From NCBI GenBank assembly GCA_963737705.1, contig CAVTTP010000006.1, positions 620,001 to 684,000 on the forward strand: 64,000 nucleotides of DNA, written 5' to 3'. Shown one piece after another: positions 40,334 to 49,325 of this stretch. The position numbers were made by a program, and so were the translations under genes. Below the pieces are notes generated by a model. The model searched no databases and was not told where the DNA came from. It was given only the letters and a program-made list of their open reading frames with translations. The stretch is from PALSA-607 sp963737705 (GTDB taxonomy: Bacteria; Actinomycetota; Actinomycetes; Acidothermales; Acidothermaceae). The stretch's first letter is position 1. Every line of letters starts with the position of its first letter.

Positions 40334-40847
40334 GACCGGCAGCGCCGCGGCCGGAATGCCGCGCGTTGGCCTTGGTGTCGACGTCCACCCTTTTGAGGTT
40401 GGTCGTCCTTTGTGGGTTGCTGGTTTGCATTGGCCCGGCGAGACCGGCCTCGCCGGTCACTCGGACGCCGATGTCGTCGCCCATGCGTGCTGTGACGCCC
40501 TGCTGTCGGCGGCCGCACTGGGCGATCTCGGTACGCAGTTCGGCACCGACGATCCGGCTTGGGCGGGCGCATCGGGCGCGGCGTTGCTCGGCGAGACCAT
40601 GCGGCGGGTGCGCGAGCGCGGCTACGAGGTCGGCAACGTGACGGTCCAGTTGATCGGTAACGCCCCTCGGCTCGGCCCACGTCGCGACGAAGCCCAAGAT
40701 GTGTTGTCGACTGCAGTCGGCGGTGTGGTGTCGCTCTCGGCGACGACAACCGACCGGCTCGGCTTCACTGGTCGAGGTGAAGGATTGGCCGCGCTGGCCA
40801 CCGCCTTGATCTATCCGCGCGCAGTTCGCCCTAGTCTTGCCACGTGA
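40317..40847 (+). CDS. ispF: 2-C-methyl-D-erythritol 2,4-cyclodiphosphate synthase
   Basis: MEP-pathway enzyme. The zinc ligands are in GVDVHPF and in GHSDADVVAHACCDALL; the C-terminal ATTTDRLGFTGRGEGL is typical. GTG 40317 overlaps ispD by 17 bp and gives 176 residues. ATG 40356 (MPRVGLG) gives 163 residues, nearer the usual length, and may be the true start. GTGA overlap with cysS at 40844-40847. Confidence 0.94.
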   Translation: MTVSVETGSAAAGMPRVGLGVDVHPFEVGRPLWVAGLHWPGETGLAGHSDADVVAHACCDALLSAAALGDLGTQFGTDDPAWAGASGAALLGETMRRVRERGYEVGNVTVQLIGNAPRLGPRRDEAQDVLSTAVGGVVSLSATTTDRLGFTGRGEGLAALATALIYPRAVRPSLAT

Positions 40848-42244
40848 CTTTGCGCCTTTACGACACTGCCAGCCGCCAGACGCGCGAGTTCGAATCGATC
40901 GAGCCCGGCCGCGTCTCGCTGTACCTGTGCGGCGCGACTGTGCAGGCGCCGCCGCATATCGGTCACGTGCGGTCGGCGGTCGCTTTCGACGTGCTGTGTC
41001 GATGGCTTTCTGCGAGCGGATATCGCGTCACGTTCTGCCGCAACGTGACGGACATCGACGACAAGATTCTCGCGGTTGCGGCGACCTCTGGCGTGCCGTG
41101 GTGGGAAATCTCCCAACGCAATCAGCGCCTGTTCGAGTCGGCGTATGCCTCGCTCGGATGCGTGCCGCCAACGGTCGAGCCACGGGCGACGGGACACGTG
41201 CCAGAGATGATCGTGTTGATGCGCCGGCTCATCGAGTCGGGGCACGCGTACGCGGTCGACGGGGATGTGTATTTCTCGGTGCAGTCGTTTCCCGCGTACG
41301 GCGCACTTTCTGGCCAAGATCCGCGAAATCTCCAGCAGGGCGAGTCTGACGTCGAGTCAAAACGCGACCCGGTCGACTTCGCTTTGTGGAAGCGGGCGAA
41401 GCCCGGGGAGCCATACTGGGAAACGCCATGGGGCAACGGCCGACCTGGTTGGCATCTCGAGTGCTCGGCAATGGCCACGAAGTACCTGGGGTCAAACTTC
41501 GACATTCACGGCGGCGGACTCGACCTGGTCTTTCCACATCACGAAAACGAGCAGGCGCAGTCGCGGTCGGTGGACGACGGCTTCGCCAACTTCTGGGTGC
41601 ACAACGGCCTGGTGACTCTCGGCGGCGACAAGATGAGCAAGTCGCTCGGCAACACGTTGTCGGTCGAGAACTTGCTTGAGCAGGTGCGCCCGGCAGAGTT
41701 GCGTTACTACCTCGCAGCGCCGCACTACCGGTCGGCGGTCGACTTCACTGCCGCCTCGCTCGATGAGGCAGCTACGGCATATCGCAGGGTCGAAGGCTTC
41801 GTCACGCGGGCAATTGAGCTTGTGGGCGTGGGAATTCCGACACCTTTGACGTTAGCTTCGTTCCCTACGGCTTTCGTTGATGCGATGAACGACGACATCG
41901 GCGTACCGCAGGGTTTGGCGGTGTTGCACAACACCGTTCGCGAGGGCAACGCTGCTCTAGCGGACGGCGACAAGGTGCGGGTCGCTGCGCATCTGCGGCA
42001 CGTCATCGCAATGCTGTCAGTGCTCGGGCTTGACCCGATCGGTGACGGTTCGTCGGGTGGCAGTGGCGGTGACATGCGAGTCGTCGTCGACGCATTGGTC
42101 GCACTTGCCATCGAGCAGCGCACGGCCGCACGCGAGCGAAAGGACTACTCGGCCGCAGACGCAATTCGCGATCAGCTAGCCCGAGCAGGCATCATCGTTG
42201 AAGACACCGCCGCGGGAGCCCGCTGGCAACTGCGGAGGGACTGA
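40844..42244 (+). CDS. cysS: Cysteinyl-tRNA synthetase
   Basis: A 466-residue class I synthetase. The HIGH motif appears as HIGH in PPHIGHVRSAV, the KMSKS loop as GGDKMSKSLGN, and the zinc-binding Cys/His residues in YLCGATVQ, WHLECSAM and FPHHENEQAQ. Translation is coupled to ispF through GTGA. It is the normal-length enzyme rather than MshC, since the C-terminal DALR-like and anticodon-binding domain is present. Confidence 0.95.
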   Translation: MTLRLYDTASRQTREFESIEPGRVSLYLCGATVQAPPHIGHVRSAVAFDVLCRWLSASGYRVTFCRNVTDIDDKILAVAATSGVPWWEISQRNQRLFESAYASLGCVPPTVEPRATGHVPEMIVLMRRLIESGHAYAVDGDVYFSVQSFPAYGALSGQDPRNLQQGESDVESKRDPVDFALWKRAKPGEPYWETPWGNGRPGWHLECSAMATKYLGSNFDIHGGGLDLVFPHHENEQAQSRSVDDGFANFWVHNGLVTLGGDKMSKSLGNTLSVENLLEQVRPAELRYYLAAPHYRSAVDFTAASLDEAATAYRRVEGFVTRAIELVGVGIPTPLTLASFPTAFVDAMNDDIGVPQGLAVLHNTVREGNAALADGDKVRVAAHLRHVIAMLSVLGLDPIGDGSSGGSGGDMRVVVDALVALAIEQRTAARERKDYSAADAIRDQLARAGIIVEDTAAGARWQLRRD

Positions 42245-42248
42245 CGTC

Positions 42249-43409
42249 ATGGCGGGTGGAAAGCGCGGGGGCCAAGGCGGCCGTGGCGCCAAACCGGGCT
42301 CGCATCGCAAGGGCGCATCGGTCGGCTCAGGCGGTCAGAAGCGCAAGGGTCTTGAAGGTCGCGGTCCGACGCCGCCTGCCTCCGAACGCAAGGGTCATGC
42401 CGCGGCGCGGCAGGCCCGTCGTGCGGACGCCGCGACTGCTCCCGCTGGTCGTGCGGGTCGTCCCGCCGCCGCTGGTCGCCCAAGTGCTGGCGGCCGGCCG
42501 ACCGCCGCTGGTCGAACGGCGGCCACTGGTCGAACGGCAGGCACTGGTCGAACGGCAGGCACTGGTCGCCCTGCGTCGGGTCGTTCGTCGGCGGCGCGAC
42601 CAGCAGCAGGCGGACGGCCGACCACCACTCGACGTCCGACTCGAACGACTAGGCCCGATCCGAATGCCCCAGAAGTTGTGGCTGGCCGCAATCCGGTCGT
42701 CGAGGCATTGCGCGCGAGCATCCCGGCCAGTGCGCTGTACGTGGCGACCGGGATCGAGCTCGATGAGCGAGTGCGCGAGGCCATCAAGTTGGCGAACGAC
42801 TTGCGCATTCCGCTGCTCGACGCGGAGCGGATCGAACTCGACCGATACGCGCAGGGCGCGGTGCATCAGGGACTTGTCTTGCAGGTGCCGCCGTTCGACT
42901 ACCTGCATCCCGACGAGTTGCTCGATCGAGCGTTCTCTTCTGGCGTTCCGCTGCTCGTTGCACTTGACGGTGTGACTGATCCGCGCAATCTCGGTGCAGT
43001 CGTCCGTTCGGTCGGTGCGTTCGGCGGACATGGTGTGCTTGTACCTGAACGGCGATCGGCAGGTATGACTGCGGGTGCATGGAAGGCTTCTGCCGGCGCC
43101 GCCGCGCGGGTGCCGGTTGCGCGCGCGACGAATCTGACGCGAGCACTGACGACCTACGCCGAACGCGGTCTGCTCGTGGTGGGGCTTGCGGGTAAGGGTT
43201 CGCTCGATTTGATGGATCTCGAAGCTGCGACCGAGCCTCTGATACTAGTGGTCGGCTCAGAGGGCAAAGGACTCTCGCGGCTAGTGCAGGAGCGGTGCGA
43301 CATCGTCGTGCGCATTCCGATTGCGTCGGCGACGGAGTCACTGAACGCATCCGTGGCCGCGGGTGTTGCGTTGTATGAAGTCGCGCGCCGCCGACAGGCT
43401 AACTCGTAG
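42249..43409 (+). CDS. rlmB: 23S rRNA 2'-O-methyltransferase, SpoU/RlmB family
   Basis: A 386-residue TrmH/SpoU methyltransferase that would methylate the ribose of G2251 or a related 23S rRNA position. Residues 1-145 are a basic low-complexity extension rich in Arg/Gly/Ala/Thr, partly from 18-bp repeats near 42500-42580. The catalytic part has VVAGRNPVVEALRA, the SpoU motif DGVTDPRNLGAVVRS, VGSEGKGLSRL and IPIASATESLNASVAAGVAL (motif 3). It starts 4 nt after cysS. Confidence 0.92.
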   Translation: MAGGKRGGQGGRGAKPGSHRKGASVGSGGQKRKGLEGRGPTPPASERKGHAAARQARRADAATAPAGRAGRPAAAGRPSAGGRPTAAGRTAATGRTAGTGRTAGTGRPASGRSSAARPAAGGRPTTTRRPTRTTRPDPNAPEVVAGRNPVVEALRASIPASALYVATGIELDERVREAIKLANDLRIPLLDAERIELDRYAQGAVHQGLVLQVPPFDYLHPDELLDRAFSSGVPLLVALDGVTDPRNLGAVVRSVGAFGGHGVLVPERRSAGMTAGAWKASAGAAARVPVARATNLTRALTTYAERGLLVVGLAGKGSLDLMDLEAATEPLILVVGSEGKGLSRLVQERCDIVVRIPIASATESLNASVAAGVALYEVARRRQANS

Positions 43410-43438
43410 CGGCGTGGGGTTTCGCTAGTCGCTCGTCG

Positions 43439-44674
43439 TCATTCGGCGCTGGCGCGCAGTGCGGCGCCGAGTACCGCGCGCTCGTCCGGCCGGAACTTCA
43501 GGACGTTCTCGACGTACGACTTTGTAGCAGCGTCCATGCCGACGTCGTGTCCTGCCGCTTCGGACAAGAACCACCGGTGCACGAGTACTTCGTGAAAGAT
43601 CTCAGCAGGCTCAAGTCGTCCGCGTAGCTCTGGCGGGATCTGCTCGAGTACCGGCTCGAATACGTCGGTAAGCCAGTGCCGCGCAACAGTTTCTTCGTCG
43701 ACATCGGTACCAGGCATCACCGCTATTGCACGGAAGCTGTCGAGGTCGTTCAACAATCGCCGCGCCTGGTTTTCTTCGACGCTTAGACCGGTCAGCTGCT
43801 CCAACCTGCGCTGGTGATGCCCGGCCTCGACAACCTGCGTCTGCAGCTTCAGACGCGAGCCACCCGGTTCGTCGACGAGTTGCAGTTCGCCGACGTCGTA
43901 GCCCAGATCGTTGAGGCGTTGCAAGCGATGCTCGATGCGCCACCATTCGTTGGGATCGACGTACTCGGCGCGAGTAAGTTCCGTCCACAACGATTCGTAA
44001 CGCGAGATCACACTGTCGGCAACGTCGGTTGCTTCGACACTTTCGGCGAGCAGCGACGCGGCCTCGAGATCGAAGAGCTCACCAGCAATGTTGACCGCCG
44101 CGATGTCGAGGTCTTGCGCGCGTTGACCGTCGGAAAGCGTGGTGTGCAACTCGCCGGTTTCAGCGTCGACGAGATACGCAGCGAACGCGCCGGCGTCACG
44201 TCGAAACAGCGTGTTCGATAGCGAGCAGTCTTTCCAGGCGAAGCCAACAAGATGGAGACGCACGAGGAGCTGCGCAAGTGCGTCGAGCAGCTTGTCGGCG
44301 AGCTCCGGGTCGAGTCGGCGCGAGAACAGTGCGCGATAAGGCAGTGAGTAGCGAAGGTGCTTGGTGACCAGTGCCGCATCGAGCGGTTCGCCGTCCTCGG
44401 TGGCGCGCTCACTCACGACCCCGCGGGCGCGTACGACAGGGACCTCGCGCTTGCCGAGCTCATTGAGGAGCCGGTACTCGCGTTCGGCGACCTGCTGTGG
44501 CAGTTCCTTGATGGCGTAGACCGTTCCGGACACGCGGACGAAGCGGACGACGTGCCGCGAGATCCCGCGTGGCAGTGAGACCAGCCGGTCTGTGGGCCAC
44601 TGGTCAAGTGGGGTCGACCACGGCAGCGACAGGAGTTCGGCGGGGTCGGCTGTCGTGGCGAAGAGCAAGCGCAC
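43439..44674 (-). CDS. DUF4032 protein with kinase-like fold
   Basis: A 411-residue cytoplasmic protein of family DUF4032, related to lipopolysaccharide-kinase folds. The N-terminal part has LPRGISRHVVRFVRV, a Lys in YAIKELPQ, LVRLHLVGFAWKDCSLSNTLF (resembling the catalytic loop, with D and N) and YLVDAETGEL (DFG-like Asp). The C-terminal region is family-specific. GTG 44674 is taken as start; the open frame extends into the tRNA on the other strand and cannot be coding there. Function unknown. Confidence 0.8.
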   Translation of the reverse strand: MRLLFATTADPAELLSLPWSTPLDQWPTDRLVSLPRGISRHVVRFVRVSGTVYAIKELPQQVAEREYRLLNELGKREVPVVRARGVVSERATEDGEPLDAALVTKHLRYSLPYRALFSRRLDPELADKLLDALAQLLVRLHLVGFAWKDCSLSNTLFRRDAGAFAAYLVDAETGELHTTLSDGQRAQDLDIAAVNIAGELFDLEAASLLAESVEATDVADSVISRYESLWTELTRAEYVDPNEWWRIEHRLQRLNDLGYDVGELQLVDEPGGSRLKLQTQVVEAGHHQRRLEQLTGLSVEENQARRLLNDLDSFRAIAVMPGTDVDEETVARHWLTDVFEPVLEQIPPELRGRLEPAEIFHEVLVHRWFLSEAAGHDVGMDAATKSYVENVLKFRPDERAVLGAALRASAE

Positions 44675-44719
44675 GCGTCTACTCTCACACGTCCGGCATA
44701 GGATCAGCCACGCAGTCCC

Positions 44720-44793
44720 GCCGGTGTGGCGCAATCTGGCAGCGCACCCGACTTGTAATCGGGAGGTTAGGGGTTCAATTCCCCTCGCCGGCT
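44720..44793 (+). tRNA. tRNA-Thr (anticodon UGU)
   Basis: Cloverleaf read by eye: acceptor GCCGGTG/CGCCGGC (one G-U pair), anticodon stem CCCGA/TCGGG with 7-nt loop CTTGTAA (anticodon TGT, decodes ACA), and T-arm GGGG-TTCAATT-CCCC. The CCA end is not encoded. A T-run at about 44859 lies in the downstream AT-rich stretch. Confidence 0.92.
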
Positions 44794-44948
44794 CTCTGAA
44801 TAGCAAATATGGATCTCGAGGATTGCAGCAAGCAAGCCCGTCCCCATTAGATCCCAATCTTTTTTGTGCGGCGGCTATGTATATAGCGCGGGCTTTGGGC
44901 GAACACTAGTTGCAGTCGCATCGGGTGCGCCGCCGATACAGCCTGAGC

Positions 44949-45839
44949 TCAGCTACCGCGGTACTGATCGGCGAACATCTCCACGAGCTCGGGCTCGGTG
45001 AGGCCCATGAACAGCGTCAGCCGGGCGAGGCTCGAGGGGCGCGGCATTTGGGTGGCGCCGGACAGCATGTAAGCCACTCCCGTGCCTGTCATCGACATTT
45101 CACGTGCAGCAGCGCGGATGGACAGCTTGCGGGCGGCGCAAATTTCGCCGAACAACTTCGCAAGCGGCGTCTCTTGGGTGTGGGAATAGAGGGTGACTTG
45201 GGCCAGCACAGCTGCCGTTGCGGCCGTGTCCTTCGGAAAGACTGCGCAGAGGCGCTGGCCGACAGCGGAGGAGATGCTAGCCCCGCGTTCGAAGCGGGAG
45301 ATCACGCCTACCGACACCCCACTTGCGACGGCGAGGTCTTTGACACTCCTCCCAGCGGCGATCCGAGCTGCCACGAACGGGTGACGATAGCGAGGTAGCT
45401 CTTCCACGATTTCGGCGGGGACAGTTTCACCGTCGCGAGTGGATAGCGCGACGAAGGCGTCGAGCTCGCATCCCACCCGCGCGGCCAACTTCGCCAATCC
45501 AACAGCCGGGAGCCACCGGTGGCCGGTAATGAAAGCGTAGACATCAGTGTCGCCGGCCTTAGCGGTGCCGATCACCTCGCGGATGGATATCGACTCCCTC
45601 AGCGCGGCCGCCTCGATCAACGCGCGCACGGCGTCTCGGCGACCGACACCTGGGTCGATCGGCGAAGGCGAACCTCGAACCGATCTCGGCCTGTGGGCAT
45701 GCTGTCGGCGAGTGTTGCCCGCGCCCGCGACCCGCATCTGGTCCTCGCTGACCCGTCCCGAATGCCCTGCTGCTGGTGAACCGCACCATTGCGGGCGTCC
45801 ATCCGATGCCGGGCGCGGGGGCCCGGCCGCGACAGTCAC
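44949..45839 (-). CDS. Multi-HTH (XRE-like) regulator divergent from the IPT surface gene
   Basis: Up to 296 residues. After a low-complexity start there are three helix-turn-helix-like segments: one near LRESISIREVIGTAKAGDTD, one at RSVKDLAVASGVSVGVISRFERG (a clear XRE HTH) and one at LSIRAAAREMSMTGTGVAYM. GTG 45839 is the longest start; ATG 45737 is possible. It is divergent from the surface-protein gene at 45985, and the shared 145-bp region holds a near-perfect palindrome next to its start, so it probably controls itself and that gene. The tandem HTH layout is unusual. Confidence 0.68.
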   Translation of the reverse strand: MTVAAGPPRPASDGRPQWCGSPAAGHSGRVSEDQMRVAGAGNTRRQHAHRPRSVRGSPSPIDPGVGRRDAVRALIEAAALRESISIREVIGTAKAGDTDVYAFITGHRWLPAVGLAKLAARVGCELDAFVALSTRDGETVPAEIVEELPRYRHPFVAARIAAGRSVKDLAVASGVSVGVISRFERGASISSAVGQRLCAVFPKDTAATAAVLAQVTLYSHTQETPLAKLFGEICAARKLSIRAAAREMSMTGTGVAYMLSGATQMPRPSSLARLTLFMGLTEPELVEMFADQYRGS

Positions 45840-45850
45840 CCAGTTAGTTA

Positions 45851-45875
45851 AGTATGCGTAAATTACACATAACTG
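45851..45875. promoter_or_regulatory. Palindromic candidate operator between regulator and surface gene
   Basis: Centre A45863: TATGCGTAA-A-TTACACATA, 9-bp arms with one mismatch. The outer CAGTTA (45841) and TAACTG (45870) also match. It is AT-rich in a GC-rich setting, 12 bp from the regulator's GTG and 110 bp from the surface gene start. Confidence 0.6.
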
Positions 45876-45984
45876 TCCAAGTTGCCAGATTCGTGCAAGA
45901 CTGCCCTGTAATCAGCGCGCTGTGGTCTGTCCTGACCTTGCACCCCTGCCGCCCGTGTGATCCCCATTTAGCCGGAGGCTCGTT

Positions 45985-48900
45985 GTGCGAACCATTGGAA
46001 CCAGGTACGGATCAACGACGCGGGTAGCGCTGCACAAGCGACTTGCGGCGGGTGTTTCGATCGCCGCGCTGGCGGCGACCGCCACCGTTCTCGGGACCAG
46101 TACATCGGCTTTCGCGGTCGCTCCGGCCGTGACTTCTATCGCTCCGACGGGTGGTCCTGTTGCCGGCGGTACGTCCGTCATCATCACCGGCACCGCCCTG
46201 ACAGCCGCCACCAGCGTCACGTTCGGCGGAACCGCCGGAACCGTGACCGCAGACACTGCGACGTCCATCACCGTGACCAGCCCTGCTCATGCGGCGGGCG
46301 TGACTGACGTCGTCGTTACCACAGCTGGAGGCACGTCGCCGACCGGCGCCGGTGACCAGTTCACCTACGCCGCCGTCCCGACCGTCACGAGCATCACCCC
46401 GCAGGCGGGAGTCGCTGCGGGTGGCACGACGGTCACCATCACCGGTACTGGCCTGGCGGGCACGACAGCGATCAACTTCGGGAGCACCCCAGGTACGGCT
46501 GTCACCAACATCTCTGCGACCTCAGTGAGCGCGGTCAGCCCTGCTGGCACCGGCATCGTTGACGTCACGGTCGTCACACCGGGTGGCACCTCAGCCACCG
46601 GTGCCGGCGACCGGTTCACCTACGTCGCCGCTGGCACTCCGATTGTGGTGAGCATCAACCCGACGACCGGATCCGCAGGTGGCGGCACGACCGTCACGAT
46701 CACCGGCAGCAACCTGGCCGGCACCACGGCGATCAGTTTCGGCGGCACACCGGGTACGGCTGTCACCAACATCTCCGGGACATCGGTCAGCGCCGTCAGT
46801 CCCGCTCACGCAGCAGGACCTGTTGACGTCATCGTCACCAATGCGACGGGCACCTCGCCGGTTGTTCCCGGCGACGTCTTCACCTATCCCGCTCCAGCGG
46901 TCACCAGCATCAACCCGACAACAGGGTCAGCAGGTGGCGGCACGACCGTCACGATCACCGGTACCGGCCTGGCCGGCACTACGGCGATCAGCTTCGGCGG
47001 CACTGCGGGTACGGCTGTTACCAACATCTCCGCGACATCCGTCAGCGCCGTCAGTCCCGCTCACGCAGCTGGGCCTGTTGATGTCACCGTGACGACACCG
47101 GGCGGCACGTCACCGACCGTTGCTGGCGACGTCTTCACCTATCCGGCTCCGACCGTCACGAGCATCACCCCCGGCGCGGGTGTGGTGACGGGTGGCACGA
47201 CGGTCACCATCACCGGTACCGGCCTGGCGGGCACGACAGCGATCAACTTCGGGAGCACCCCAGGTACGGCTGTCACCAACATCTCTGCGACCTCAGTGAG
47301 CGCGGTCAGCCCTGCTGGGGCCGGCACCGTTGACGTCACGGTGGTCACACCGGGTGGCACCTCAGCTACCGGTGCTGGCGACCGGTTTACCTACGTGGCC
47401 GCCGGCACTCCGATCGTGGTGAGCATCAACCCGACGACCGGTGGCGTGGCGGGCGGCACGACCGTCACCATCACCGGCAGCAACCTGGCCGGCACCACGG
47501 CGATCAGTTTCGGCGGCACACCGGGTACGGCTGTCACCAACATCTCCGGGACATCCGTCAGCGCCGTCAGTCCCGCTCACCTCGGCGGCCCTGTTGACGT
47601 CACCGTCACAAATGCGACGGGCACCTCGCCGGTCGTTCCCGGCGACGTCTTCACCTACCCCGCTATCCCGACCATCACCAGCATCACCCCGCAAGCGGGA
47701 GTCGCCGCGGGCGGCACGACCGTCACCATCACCGGTACCGCCCTGGCCGGCACTACGGCCGTCAGTTTCGGCGGCACGCCGGGTACGGGTGTCACTAACG
47801 TCAACGCGACAACGGTTACCGCGGTCAGCCCTGCTCACGCGGTCGGCGCTATTGACATCACTGTCACCACACCGGGTGGCACCTCGGTCACAGGTGCTGG
47901 CGACCGGTTTACGTACGTGGCTGCTGGCACTCCGATTGTGGTGAGCATCAACCCGACGACCGGGGCCGCCGCGGGCGGCACGACCGTCACGATCACCGGG
48001 AGCAACCTGGGCGGCACGACCGGTATCAGCTTCGGTGGCACTGCGGGTACGGCTGTCACGAACATTTCCGGGACATCCGTCAGCGCTGTCAGCCCTGCTG
48101 GGAGCGGCGCCGTTGACGTCATTGTCACCAATGCGACCGGCCCGTCACCGGTCGTACCGGGCGACGTCTTCACCTACGCCGCAAGCGGTGGCGGCGGTGG
48201 AACCGGTGGAACCACGCCGGCAGCTCCCGTCAGGGTTTCGGGAACAGACCGCTTCGGCACGGCGATCGCCGCCTCGACGGCGGAGTTCCCGACAAGCGGT
48301 AGCGCAGGCGCGGTCGTTTTGGCCCGCAGCGACATTTATCCCGATGCACTGGTGGGTACCGCATTGGCTGCGTCGAAGCATGCTCCGCTGCTGTTCACCA
48401 ACGGCGGTGCGTTGACGACGGCGACATCGGCCGAAATCCAGCGGGTGCTCACTGTTGGCGGCACCGTGTACCTGCTCGGTGGTACCGCCGCGATTCCCGA
48501 CTCCGTTGCGGTCGCGGTGACAGCGATGGGTTACGTCGTGGTGCGTTACTCAGGTGCCGACCGGTACGCAACGGCGATCGCGGTGGCCAACGGGCTCGGT
48601 AACCCGAGCACGGTGTTGCTCGCGACGGGGATCAACTTCCCCGATGCTCTCGCGGCAGGTCCCGCCGCAGCGCACCTGAGTGGAGTTGTCCTGCTCACTG
48701 ATGGTTCGTCGATGCCCGCCTCGGTGACGGCGTACCTAGCCGCTCACCCCGGCACCGTGTACGCCGTCGGTGGTCCCGCTGTGGTGGCAGATCCGAGTGC
48801 CACACCGTTGTCCGGTGCCGATCGTTTCGCTACCGCAACCGCAGTAGCGTCTGCGATCTTCACCTCACCGAACAACATCGGTGTCGCGAGTGGAATAACT

Positions 48901-49104
48901 TTCCCCGACGCACTGAGCGGTGGAGCGTTCGAAGCGCACTTCGGTGGCCCGATCGTGTTGGCGGCACCGACGACGCTGCCGGCATCGAGTAGCACCTACA
49001 TCACAGGCGCGAAGAGCACGATCGTCACCAGCACCATCTTCGGTGGCACAGCTGCCTTGTCGGACGCTGTCGAAACCGCGGTGTCTGCGGCGCTGGGGAT
49101 GTAA
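45985..49104 (+). CDS. Secreted IPT/TIG-repeat protein with cell-wall-binding repeats
   Basis: A 1,039-residue surface protein. The signal peptide ends about TSAFA near residue 44. Eight IPT/TIG Ig-like domains of about 86 residues fill about 45-735; they start alternately VTSI(T/N)P or VVSINPTTG and are highly alike at DNA level. Three cell-wall-binding type 2 repeats (CWBR2) fill about 745-1039: VSGTDRFGTAIAA, YSGADRYATAIAV, LSGADRFATATAV, each with NFPDAL-type motifs. CWBR2 domains hold Clostridium and actinobacterial proteins to the wall or S-layer. GTG start with GGAGG about 7 nt upstream. Likely adhesin or S-layer component; control by the divergent regulator is inferred. Confidence 0.88.
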   Translation: MRTIGTRYGSTTRVALHKRLAAGVSIAALAATATVLGTSTSAFAVAPAVTSIAPTGGPVAGGTSVIITGTALTAATSVTFGGTAGTVTADTATSITVTSPAHAAGVTDVVVTTAGGTSPTGAGDQFTYAAVPTVTSITPQAGVAAGGTTVTITGTGLAGTTAINFGSTPGTAVTNISATSVSAVSPAGTGIVDVTVVTPGGTSATGAGDRFTYVAAGTPIVVSINPTTGSAGGGTTVTITGSNLAGTTAISFGGTPGTAVTNISGTSVSAVSPAHAAGPVDVIVTNATGTSPVVPGDVFTYPAPAVTSINPTTGSAGGGTTVTITGTGLAGTTAISFGGTAGTAVTNISATSVSAVSPAHAAGPVDVTVTTPGGTSPTVAGDVFTYPAPTVTSITPGAGVVTGGTTVTITGTGLAGTTAINFGSTPGTAVTNISATSVSAVSPAGAGTVDVTVVTPGGTSATGAGDRFTYVAAGTPIVVSINPTTGGVAGGTTVTITGSNLAGTTAISFGGTPGTAVTNISGTSVSAVSPAHLGGPVDVTVTNATGTSPVVPGDVFTYPAIPTITSITPQAGVAAGGTTVTITGTALAGTTAVSFGGTPGTGVTNVNATTVTAVSPAHAVGAIDITVTTPGGTSVTGAGDRFTYVAAGTPIVVSINPTTGAAAGGTTVTITGSNLGGTTGISFGGTAGTAVTNISGTSVSAVSPAGSGAVDVIVTNATGPSPVVPGDVFTYAASGGGGGTGGTTPAAPVRVSGTDRFGTAIAASTAEFPTSGSAGAVVLARSDIYPDALVGTALAASKHAPLLFTNGGALTTATSAEIQRVLTVGGTVYLLGGTAAIPDSVAVAVTAMGYVVVRYSGADRYATAIAVANGLGNPSTVLLATGINFPDALAAGPAAAHLSGVVLLTDGSSMPASVTAYLAAHPGTVYAVGGPAVVADPSATPLSGADRFATATAVASAIFTSPNNIGVASGITFPDALSGGAFEAHFGGPIVLAAPTTLPASSSTYITGAKSTIVTSTIFGGTAALSDAVETAVSAALGM

Positions 49105-49131
49105 ACCTGCGGTCGTAGCAGTAGCGAACGG

Positions 49132-49158
49132 CGGAGCCCATCCTGGCGATGGGCTCCG
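49132..49158 (+). terminator. Hairpin terminator after the IPT surface gene
   Basis: CGGAGCCCATC (49132-49142), loop CTGGC, GATGGGCTCCG (49148-49158): perfect 11-bp stem, 28 bp past the stop. Confidence 0.75.
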
Positions 49159-49201
49159 TCGTTGGCGTATCGGCCCTGCGTCAGTCGACTTGATGGCTGG
49201 C

Positions 49202-49234
49202 AATAGCGGCCCGCACAACATGCAAGCCGCTATT
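49202..49234. terminator. Second hairpin in the convergent gap
   Basis: AATAGCGGC (49202-49210) and GCCGCTATT (49226-49234), loop 15 nt. It may terminate the GGDEF-EAL transcript coming from the other side. Confidence 0.5.
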
Positions 49235-49325
49235 TAGCCGACGTTCGGCGGGCAGGAGGTTACGGGTAAATCCCGTCGCCAGACTCTTGGTCCCAATTGC
49301 CTCGGTGGTGGTGTCGTCCGACCGC

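Noticed and set aside
44794..44948. Second tRNA or small RNA after tRNA-Thr
   Set aside because: I find only an AT-rich stretch with a T-run and a small GCTAT/ATAGC hairpin, no cloverleaf.
49159..49325. c-di-GMP riboswitch near the GGDEF-EAL gene
   Set aside because: The region is downstream, not upstream, of that gene; only simple terminator-like hairpins are visible.
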